Program-made: the position numbers and the translations under genes | Shown: positions 54,803 to 64,000 of the stretch, in pieces | How the letters are laid out: each line of letters opens with the position of its first letter | Position numbering within the stretch: position 1 is the stretch's first letter | The notes under the pieces: generated by a model | What the model was told of the DNA's origin: nothing | Databases searched by the model: none | The model's input: the letters and a program-made list of their open reading frames with translations, nothing else | Assembly (NCBI GenBank): GCA_016098155.1 | Contig: JAAAJB010000045.1 | Span: 1-64,000, forward strand | Direction: 5' to 3' | DNA: 64,000 nt | From: Actinomortierella ambigua | Lineage: Eukaryota > Mortierellomycota > Mortierellomycetes > Mortierellales > Mortierellaceae

Positions 54803-57800
54803 CTAACTGGTGATCGACAAGAGATCGAACAAGAAAGGCTTTTGACCAAAGTTGGCGACAAACTCAAAGCCAGGAGCATCACCATCAGGAGGATAAGGCA
54901 GGATCGGTTGTTGATGATGAGGACGAAGCTGGTGGTTGTGCATCATCCCACCCCCCGTGGCATTCGGCGGTGAGATCTTCGACCCAGCACCACCGCTTCC
55001 GTTCCCACCACCATTATCGACGGTCGACACACAGGGGAAACAATCCAGCACGTCGAGTTCATAAAACGCCTGGCCCAGACACTCGCCATTCAGCGTAAAG
55101 AACAACTCGCGGCTCGCAAAGTCGACGCCACACCCAACGACGGCCCCGGTCTTGAAGGGCAGTCCTCGAGCGCGGGCCTTCATCTTGCCCGACAACGATC
55201 GTGCATGCAACGACGACCGGTTCTCGGAAATCGCCAGGAAATCCCCTTGCTCGCCAGAGTACCCATACGAGTCTGGCCGCCATCCAAGCACGTCCGTCAT
55301 CTTTTGCTGCCCGCCACAGATCCCGACAATCACCGTCCCCACCTCCGCCCGCGGCATGTACAGCATCGTCACCTCGAAATAGAATATGTCCTTATCGCGA
55401 GGCGAGATACGCGGTCCGCGGATACAGCCTGCTCCGCGCCCTGCGAGAGAAAGAGAAAAGATAAAAGAGAAAAGGCGGAATTAATGGTCCGGCTTCTAGA
55501 GCTGTCGGGGGGAAAAGTCCTGGTAGATCTCCATGTTTGTGTAATCTCCTGTTTTTCTTTTCTGTTTCTTGTTTATCAAAGTTACCTGAAGCAAGGATGG
55601 TAAGGCCATCTGGCTGGATCTTAAACATGCTTTCCTCATAGATGCCATTGGACCATGTGAAAGCAGGATTGATGGTCTTCGGGAGCGCTGCTACCTTCTA
55701 AAAAAAGTCGGAAGAATTAACAACAATAGAGATGGTGTTATTTCAGAGGTCCTTGTATTTCTCTTTTTCCCTTTTTCTTCAATGAAACCAGAGTCTTTCC
55801 ATCCATCTTTGTTTCAAGAACATGCATACACAAAACAACCAAACACACACACTTGCCTTCTTATAATCAACAATGTTGAACAAAAAGGTCTGATCTCCAA
55901 AGTTGGCATTAATCTCGGTGCCAGACTGGGACAGAGCAATGGCCGGGTAGAGTGGGATCGAGTCCTTGATGAACCGGAACGCAACACCGAGCATGTCGCC
56001 GTTGAGTGTGAAGAACACGGTCCGGTCCATAAAGTTGACGCCACACCCAACGGTGTCGCCTTCATTGTATTCAAACGAATATTCAATGTTTTGCTTGCCA
56101 TTGCCAAAATACAAATGCCCGTCGTCACTGTGGTATCCCCATGAGTCCAAATCCCACCCTAATGATTTTGGTTTTTGTTTTTTTGCACAAGGAAAAGAAT
56201 AAAAAAAAAAGTTAGACAGGATTGGGTAGGAGTTCTCCCTTTTTTTCGAGTGAGGCGGTATTTGGCATTCAAGAACGGAAAAAAAAAGAAAAAACACAAT
56301 ATTGGCCTCCATACCAACTTGACAGTTCTTGCGAAGCGTCTTGCTGGCGACGCCAATACTGATGGCACTCTTGCCGTTGAACCGATCAATGGTGATCTCA
56401 AAGTAGAACACATTGCAGTTGGGGTTGATGGGATGATTGGCTGTCACTGATGTCGACACCGTCATGTCGTTCTTATAGTCGGCTATTTGTCACAACGAAA
56501 GAAAACAAAAAAAATGTTGTTGGTTAGTTACATCGGGAGGCTCTCGCGCGCGCGGTGCGGAATAAAAAAAAACAAAACCGAGCAAAGATCACGACATTTC
56601 ACGGACAAACCCCGTCTACTCCTCCACACACTCCCCCTCACCCTCTCTTATTTTTTTCTCCACATCATTTTCTCTCTTACTTTTGTATCGGATATAACTG
56701 CCTTCAACATCCAGCTCCGGTGGGGCCGACTCATGGTCCCACGCGTCCGGGACATGTGCAAACAAGGCTGGGTTCGCCTCCTCGGGTTTCATCCGCTTGA
56801 CGACTAACGACGAGGGCGTGGTTGTTGTTGCCGCTGCCAGGATATCCTGCTGCGTCTTCACCGCTGCCGAAAGCGGCTTTTGCGCACCTCCAACCGAACT
56901 CGTCGACGACCGCAGAAGATTGACGCCTATTCCTCCTCCTCCTCCTCCTCCTCCTCCTCCTCCGACAATACCCACATTGCCGTAATCGTTATGGCCTACA
57001 TGATGATAGCTAGGCAGAGGAGGCGAAGAGGCGGAATAAGGACCCACTTTCTGTGGGCCTGGGTAGCCATCTGGGGATGCAGCAGCAGCGGCGAGCAGTG
57101 TGCTATGATTGGGGAATGAGAGTCCTGCCGATGCCGATGTTGATGTTGCTGTTGTGGTTGCAGCTGAAACGTTTGGCAGTGGTGACGCGATATAGGGAGG
57201 CAAGGACGGTAGCGAGGAGATGCTGGGCCCTGTCGGGATGGCAAGTGGTTGCGCCAAGTAAATGGGCTGAGTAGCGGAGGTCATGTTGTCCGGGAACGTG
57301 TAAGAGCCCGAAAACATGGATGACAAGCTGGGTGGTCCACCCGCTGATGCTGGTGTTGTCATCGCTGCCGAGAACGAGGGCGAGGGAGGAGGGTACATTG
57401 GTGGTGGATACATACTCGAGGAGGTTGGCAACAGCAGAGATCCTTCTCCTCCTGCCGCTGAGGTTGCTGTTGCTGTTGTTGTAGCCGAAAAACCACTATA
57501 GCCTGTCGGTGGCAACGCGGTAGGCGGGTAGGAAGGTGGGCGGCCCATGGCTGACAGGCTGCTCGGATAAGGTGTGGCGGCGGTATCAAATCCACCTGTC
57601 GCGAGCAAGAGGGGTGAGAGCGGTGCCGACGACAAGGGCGGCAGAGGCGATGATGATGGTGGTGGTGGTAGGGGTGCAAGACCAGCTCCATGAGCAGCTG
57701 TAGTGATCTCCTGGGGTGAAGATGAAGAAGACGCATAGGGGAAAGCGGTCGTGTTGTTCTTATGACCACCACCGCTGGTGATAGGCATGACTTCGATCGC

Positions 57801-58817
57801 CCCTGGCAAGACAGCCGAAGGACCAGGCACCTGACGAGGTGGAGGCACGATGCGTCCAACCGAGGCGGCCGATATCATGAGCTCGTCTGGCAAATCATCC
57901 GGCCAGTCGTAGCCAACAGCCTTGCATGTGACGAGGTGCAGGCCGGCGATGAACTGGATGCGGCTCAGCGTGCTCGAACCCTCCGGGTTCAAGAGTGACC
58001 ATAGACGTACCAAGTCTTGGCTTTTCAAGCTGAGTGTCATAAACACTTTTCCTGCAATGTCCGCTGTAGTCGTTGATATTGTCGATATTGTTTAAAAAAA
58101 AAAAAAAAAAGGGGACACAGGTGGAAGTTAGAATGGGACAACAAAACAACAAAATACCCAAACGGGGAAAAATGAAGCCCAAAACAGCGATGGCTAACTT
58201 ACTGGAGACACAGCCTTCAGCAGGCCGCTCCCACAAGCCATAGATACGTTCGTAGGAAGCACGCTCCGACTCTGAAAACTTCCAGTCCATGGGTGCTGTC
58301 TCGAGCTCCTGCAAGACCTCATGATGGCCACCCGCACCACCGCTGCCATTCCCAGCTGCTGCTGCAGCAGCAGAATCGTTTGTGTCCAGTCTCGGCAGAG
58401 CCGCCGGCGAAGGCAAGGGCGACGCCGCCGCTGATGACCTTCCTCCATTAGAAGCAGTACTCGAGGAAGAGCTCGACCGCTTGACAGAGCTGGTCGCCCC
58501 TTTGGACTTTGACGAACTTCTCGATGGAGGGTTGCTGTTACTGCCGCCGTCACTCTTCGATGCACTAGCGGACAAAACCTCTTTGCGCAGACTCGAGGCT
58601 GTGTGGCTGCCGCTGCTCGGCGTACGCTTGGTGGTGACAGTAGGAGTCGTGTTGGGAGACGACGACGACACAGCCGCTGCTGCTGCTGCTGATATTGTAG
58701 CTGAAGCTGTAGTGGTAGTGGTAGTAGTGGTGGTGATGGTTGACATTGTGGCTGTAGTTGAGGACGACGAAGCACCCATTGCAGGCGACGATGCCCGAGA
58801 CCGCGATGTACCAACAG

Positions 58818-58848
<31 letters not shown>

Positions 58849-61698
58849 CGACCCTGTCGCCTTCTGACCGCTTCCCGAGCCTGAGCTTGAACGCGACAGA
58901 CTCGACTGCAGCTCTAAAATATAAGCGTCGACAGCTCCGCTCATAGTACCATCGCCCAGAAGAATGCCGAGATCCAGACCATCATCTTGTTTGCTGGCTG
59001 CGTCATCCTCGCTGATACTGTCTCCATCCATGTCTCCATCACCATTTTCATCGTTGACTTCCACATAATCTTCCTCGACATGGGTCAAGACAGTAGGGCC
59101 TGCCGTAGTCGTCGTCGTCGGCGTCGGCGTCGTCGTTGTTGATGATGGTCGTGGAGCTGGTGTAGGCGATGGACTGACAGGCGTACCAGCCGATCCTTGT
59201 TGTGGGCCTCCAAAGTGTGACAGCAATGCAGGCTTGGGTCCGGGTAGCGGAGGAGGGCCACCTGCCTTCTTCTTGGTAGGTGAGACTAGAGGTTTGAGAA
59301 TGGGGGAACCTACCACCACTGCGGGCGAGTCTTGGGTATTGGGTGATCCATGAGCTGCTCTAAAAAGATGTCGGCCGTCTTCCCTGGCATCGTCTTCCTG
59401 CGCAGAGTTGCCGTCGGTATGGTCGCCTTTGTCTATGGCAGCAGCGGCGGCGACAGCGGCGGCAGCGGCGGCAGTAGGGATGGGTTGAATTTCTTGCGTA
59501 AACTCTGCCGAGGGTATGGTCCAGCTGCTTAGCGAGAAGTACGACATCAATGATGGTGATGTTGTTGTTGATGGTTTTGTCGTGGCCGAGTCTGACGTGG
59601 CCGCCGCCGAGGATGTCGTGACAGTATCGCTCTTTTTTTGATTGATTTTTTGCTTATCTTCTTCATTGCTGCTCTTGCCGTCATCATCATCATCATCGTC
59701 ATCGTCATCCTCCTCCTCCTCTTCTTCCTCCTCCAACACCACTGTCAAGGACGACTGCTCCGAAAGTGCGTGGGGCAAGTTGTCGACCTCGGTCAGCGCC
59801 GATTGCTCGTGCAGGCTGTAGGGTAGGTGGTCTACTTCTGTCAGCGAAGACTGTTCGTTCAGGCCATGTGGTAGATTGTCAACCTCGGTCAGCGCTGACT
59901 GTTCATTCAGACCATGTGGTAGACCATCGACTTCGGTCAGCGCCGATTGCTCGTGTATGCCGTGTGGCAGGTTGTCCACTTCGGTGAGAGGCGACTCGTT
60001 CTGAGGCGATGGTCCATGATGAGCGTTCACGAAATGCTGCGGTGTCGTCACAGGATGGCTATGCTGGTGAGGATGCGAGTTGCCGCTGCCACTGCCATTG
60101 CCGTTGCCCCACATCGCCCCTGCTACCTGGACCGCAGATGAAGGTATTGTAGCCGTTGTGATCGATGGCAATACACTCGAAGTGGCATCCAGCTCGGTGA
60201 GCGACGACTCGGCCTTGGGAATCGGTCCAGACTCGGTCAGTGAGGACTGATACTCCACAGGCGTAGGGATTGCTCCATCGACTCCTACCCCGACTCCACT
60301 CGCTGCGACCATGTTGCTACCGTTGCTACTGCTGTTGCCCATCCCACCCATGCTAATGCCTGCAGTGCTAAAGCCAATGTGGCCAGAGATGAGACTCGGC
60401 TGCTGCTGCTGCTGCATTGATGAAGGGGTGGCGTTCACTGGACTGGGTAGGTGACTCGTAACTGGCGACTGGATGGCCGTCGGAGAAACACCGTTCAAAC
60501 TCACCGGCGACATCACTGGAGTTCCGCCAGGTCGCCAGCCAAAGGACGCTGAACTCTTGCGTCGATTCAGTTCTTCGTGCAGTTGATTCTGGCGCTCACG
60601 CTCCTGCTGGATCTGCAATTGAATTTCATGTCGGGCGTCCTGTTGCTGCTGCTGCTGACTCGCCGATACCTGGCTCGTCGAGTACAAAGACGACAATGCA
60701 TTCGCTGTCGATGTCACTGTCGCTGTCGTTGCCGTTGTCGTTGTCGTCATCGTCGTCAAGGAGAGAGGCCGCGACGCCAACATAGGTGAGTGGACTGGTT
60801 GCTGGTGGGTGGGCTGTGGCGAATGCACCAAGGGCAAATTGGGCTGCATCGTTGAATCAGGCACTTGAACCTTGATGCCATCATGAAAACTGGAAGGGCG
60901 CTGCTGCTGCTGCTGCTGCTGCTGTTTTTGTCTCCAAGACTGGACTTGCATCTCTGTCATTTCTGCTTTGTACAGCTCATTGGACGGCGACGCGACCTGG
61001 CTGGTCGAAGAAGAAGAAGAAGACAAAAAGGATATAGGCGCCGAAACGAAGGTAGCCGGCGAGTGACCTGCTGACGTCAAACTTGCTAGACCAGCATACG
61101 GCGACTGATAGCCAGAGTACGCCGTTGTCGACGGAGGAGCCGAGAAAGTTGTTGCAATTGCTAAAACCTCCGTCCTACGCTCGGGCTCTTCGTGTACACC
61201 AGACATACTCTGCTGCTGTTGCTGATATTGGTGGTGGTGGTGGTGGGGCGGGGGCTGAGCCGTCGTAACGAACCCGTGGTGAAGCTGTGAGCTCGGGGTC
61301 ACAGGCGAGGCAGCCGGGCCTAGACCTGCCACGACCGCCGAGGTGGGAGTGGGGGAATAAGGGGGAGGCTGACCGTAAGGATGGGGTTGTTGTTGCTGTT
61401 GCAGTTGTTGCTGCTGGTGCTGCTGCTGTGGTTGGACAAATGGAAGTTGCTGTTGCTGCTGCATGTGCGGATGGTATGATGCCGACACGGTTGGTGGTGG
61501 TGCATGAGCGTAGTACGGCGGTTGTTGCTGCTGCTGGAGCGGGGCATACGGCTGGTAGCCATAGGGGCTATATGGTTGCGACGCTGGGGACGGTGGTGGT
61601 GGTGGTGCCGCGTGCTGTTGGACTGGTGGGTATTGTTGGTATGGATAGGGCTGCTGATGGCCAAAAGGGTACTGGCCCCCAGGAGGATAGTAGCTCAT
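54803..61698 (-). CDS. Large EH-domain and tandem-SPRY protein
   Basis: Six exons: 61698-58203, 58051-56681, 56482-56315, 56158-55857, 55697-55586 and 55440-54803, all in frame, giving 2028 residues. Residues 1-1130 are Gln/Pro/Ser-rich and carry a 16-residue tandem repeat and an acidic run. An EH (Eps15 homology) domain at about 1133-1225 is split by intron 1 (WKFSESERASYERIYGLWER, then LKSQDLVRLWSLLNPEG). A Pro/Ser/Gly linker follows to about 1620. SPRY 1 (TANHPINPNCNVFYFEI, WDLDSWGYHSDDGHLYFGN, VGCGVNFMDRTVFFTLNG) is at about 1625-1780. SPRY 2 (KDIFYFEVTML, DSYGYSGEQGDF, VGCGVDFASRELFFTLNGE) is at about 1820-2028. Intron 4 uses a GC donor. EH domains bind NPF motifs in endocytosis and SPRY domains bind target proteins; an endocytic or ubiquitin-linked adaptor is a guess. 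A fusion of two gene predictions is possible but no internal start or stop supports it. Confidence 0.82.
59750..59997. repeat. 48-bp coding tandem repeat, 5 units
   Basis: On the minus strand the unit encodes LTEVDNLPHGLNEQSA with small changes (NLPHGI, GLPHGL, HLPYSL, NLPHAL). It is followed directly by an acidic run of Glu then Asp. Related SSLTE words occur further upstream in the same protein (AESSLTELDATSS), so the repeat grew from an older motif. Confidence 0.9.
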
Positions 61699-61939
61699 CA
61701 GACGTGAACCTTTTGGCAGCGACTCAGCCAATGGAGAACGAATTCGGAAATGGGGGGGATGGACAATCGTAAGAGGTGGGTGATGTGATGTGAGAAACCA
61801 AAAGGTAGAGGGGTAAGAGTAGACAAAAACCCCCGACCGAGCACCGCCACGCCACATACAAAAGGATACACAAAGATACAAAAAAAAAGTAAGATCTTGC
61901 GTGCCAGAGGGTGATGGTGCCTGAAAAAATCAATCTTCT
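61699..61939. other. Short spacer between tandem minus-strand genes
   Basis: The 241 bp must contain the 3' end of the protease gene and the promoter of the EH-SPRY gene. No strong element is seen. Confidence 0.5.
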
Positions 61940-64000
61940 TTAGTTAAGGAGGGTGCTGATCCAGGCCACCCCCAGTCCTACTGCGAGACGGCACATCCAC
62001 CCGCTATGGCGCACAATGGTATGAGAAGCATCTCCCATGAGCCGGATAGGAACGCTTGGGTATCCAAAGTTGAAGGGGATCGTCACCGCGCCGCCATCAC
62101 CTTTGCGGTCTCCCTCGTCACTGGACGACGTCGTGGAGGATCCTGCCGTATGGATGTCGCCACTCTGTTTGTCGCCAGTCGAAGAAGGAGGAGTAGAAGC
62201 AGAGGATGATGACGAAGATTGGCCCTTCCCCTTCTTCCTTGGATCATGAGAGCCGCCGGAAGCACTGTTCGCTCTCCCAGGGGACGACACGGAATTTCTT
62301 GAACCTGCACTACTCACCGCAGCGACTCTGACAGGGCCTAGCTCTGAGACCTTGGCCAGCAGGCCGTGATTCGCCAGCACATCGATCGAAGCATGATCGG
62401 CCGGCGCAAAGCAATTTTGCCCCCTGCCGAAACCAATTCGCCCAAAGTTGGCATCGCCGGGCGATGCATCGTCGTCCCCTCGTTCAAAATAGACGACCTT
62501 GCCCGCAAAGAGGGTCTCGCCCAAGATCGTTCCAACACTCCCAGGAATCACGGCCCCGCCTGCAGCGGCCTCCACTTCAACAGCCTCTGGCGGCGTACTG
62601 GAAGCGAAACCTGATATTAGACGAATTATAGATGAAACAAAAATTGCTTGCCTTGTGAATAGACTTTTTTTTTCACTTCAGAGACTTTTTTTTTTTTTGG
62701 TAGGGGCTGTCTTGTGATACATCAAAAAGTAGGAAAGTAGACAAAAAAAAAAGAGCTTACCGTGCCACCAGAAATCAACATAGCCTGGCGGTGCCTCACC
62801 AGGTGGAGCGGATTTGATTCTCAAGAAGCTCGAAGTGTAGATGGGGATAGGTACGCCCGACAGGACGACCTCGACAGCACTTGCCTTTGTCGACACCTCA
62901 AAAGCCGCCCGAGGCAAGCGCAAGACGGCATTGTCAAACCAAAAATGAAAAATGTCCTCCTCCGGAATGCGGTTGGACCAAACCACGACATCCGAGCTAG
63001 CGAGCGACCGCAGGAGCGACTGAAGATTGTAATGGCTCATCAGGATATTCGTCGTACCCGAATCAATGATGGACTTTGGTAGGTTCAGGTTGGCCATCCC
63101 ATGGACTGGGTTGCCCATGACGCGAAAGCCATCCAACTGGACCTGATACCAGTCCTTCTTCACCAGAGGAACATAGGTCAGGGGCTCGGCCAGGTGGCGC
63201 GTCGAGTAACCTCCCAAAAACATGTTGCCGGTCTTGGTCGTGTTCTCCCGCGTGCCGCAGAGCTGCAATGCAAACCCGTTCGGGATCTTCATCGTCGCCG
63301 ATAACGTGTCCAGCAACGTCGGCTTGCGATCCACGCTCAACGTCCTGTAACCAAGGCCCCAAATCCCGTGCTGGGCCCCACATTCCTTGCTAAAGAACTC
63401 TTTGTTCTCCGTAATCGCTGCAAACTCGACACTTGTCTCCTTCTCCATCGGCGTACTATACGACGTCACTTTGCCTTGGATTTGGGGTTGGTCATCGTTC
63501 TCGTCCAAGACGGCCACATCAGACGCCCTTTCTGGAGTGACCTCGACCATGTCGAGCTTCATTAGGTCCGAGACCATGACTCCGCTCCAGCCCACCGAGT
63601 GGGTCTTGATGCCGTAGCTGACGCGGATTGGCTGTCCCAAAAGGCTCGCTGTCGTTGACAGTGAGTAGAGGTTTCCGGGTGGTGCCATGGCCAGCCTTCG
63701 CTCCTGTTCGATGAGCTCTTCTTGCGAGGATTGTTGCTGTTGCTGCTGTTGCAATTGCTGCTGACTAGTTGCTCGCCTCAAGTCTTTGCTTCGCCCCATG
63801 GCTCTCTGGTGTTGCACCTGCTTCGACACAGATGAGATATCGGGGTGGATGCTGCTTGAGACGATTGCACTATTTTCGGCAAAAATTGGTATCGCAGGTG
63901 CCAACCCCGTGGCAACAGGTGCCCGAGGTAGAGAAGAGGGGGAAGGTGGTAGAATGGGGCTTGAATGCGTGGGTTGGTTTTGAAGACTTTGCAGTGTTGT
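61940..64000 (-). CDS. Aspartic protease (pepsin family), GPI-anchored, 5'-truncated by window edge
   Basis: Two visible exons: from the window edge to 62761, and 62610-61940, joined in phase 1. Visible protein starts in a Gln/Ser-rich stretch, then the flap-like region IRVSYGIKTHSVGWSGVMVS, GIWGLGYR, GNMFLGGY, and the second catalytic motif SIIDSGTTNILM. The first catalytic Asp (DTGS) is not in the window, so the 5' part lies beyond 64000. The C-terminal part has a Ser-rich stalk and ends in a hydrophobic tail (LAVGLGVAWISTLLN) after small residues, as expected for a GPI signal. An unusual acidic insertion (VLDENDDQPQIQG) sits after the flap. Likely a yapsin-like cell-surface processing protease. 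Confidence 0.85.

Noticed and set aside
58382..58867. 161-codon plus-strand frame
   Set aside because: Antisense to low-complexity coding sequence of the EH-SPRY gene; its Val/Ala/Asp runs are shadows of Ser/Thr/Ala codon repeats.

Overview
This is nuclear DNA of a filamentous fungus, most likely an early-diverging lineage of the Mortierella type. The reasons are short (about 60-600 bp) GT-AG introns in nearly every gene, very CT/GA-rich leaders, long A/T runs, a tyrosine-kinase-like (TKL) kinase fused to Sel1 repeats, Crinkler N-terminal headers, a fungal hybrid histidine kinase, NCA2, and paired Stealth-type phosphotransferases carrying EF-hands. The exact genus cannot be read from the window. 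A run of 10 N at 10026-10035 marks an assembly gap inside a repeat array.

Left part (1-12.7 kb): an accessory, rearranged region. Two direct copies of a 1.28-kb segment (214-1490 and 6391-7674) each lie next to broken pieces of a Sel1-repeat gene. Two inverted, diverged copies of an unrecognised gene lie between them (2540-2880 minus, decayed; 4287-5051 plus, open). An intact TKL kinase-Sel1 gene (8825-12186, minus) is flanked by two Crinkler-header relics: 8261-8518 on the plus strand beyond its 3' end, and 12507-12629 on the minus strand beyond its 5' end. This looks like a turnover site for two gene families that are expanded in such fungi.

Middle (12.9-24.3 kb): a dense run of conserved genes. 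They are a CLPTM1-family membrane protein, two tandem Stealth phosphotransferase paralogues on the minus strand, a 2-oxoglutarate/Fe(II) dioxygenase, and an MscL-type mechanosensitive channel that continues into a double zinc ribbon. A gene-poor stretch of about 4.7 kb follows, full of GA/CT microsatellites.

Right part (29-64 kb): a 1467-residue membrane hybrid histidine kinase; dihydrofolate reductase and NCA2 diverging from a 234-bp promoter that holds a 15-bp tandem repeat; a RING-LON protein; a CoA-type Nudix hydrolase; a NIPA-type magnesium transporter; a 16-unit Sel1 protein; about 3.2 kb without a recognisable gene; fructose-1,6-bisphosphatase; a 2028-residue protein with an EH domain and two SPRY domains; and the C-terminal part of a GPI-anchored aspartic protease that runs off the right edge.

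The conserved genes are unrelated housekeeping functions (gluconeogenesis, folate, mitochondrial ATPase expression, Mg2+ transport, nucleotide clean-up) and do not form a pathway. Exon borders were placed by hand from splice consensus and checked for reading-frame continuity. No alignments or searches were run.
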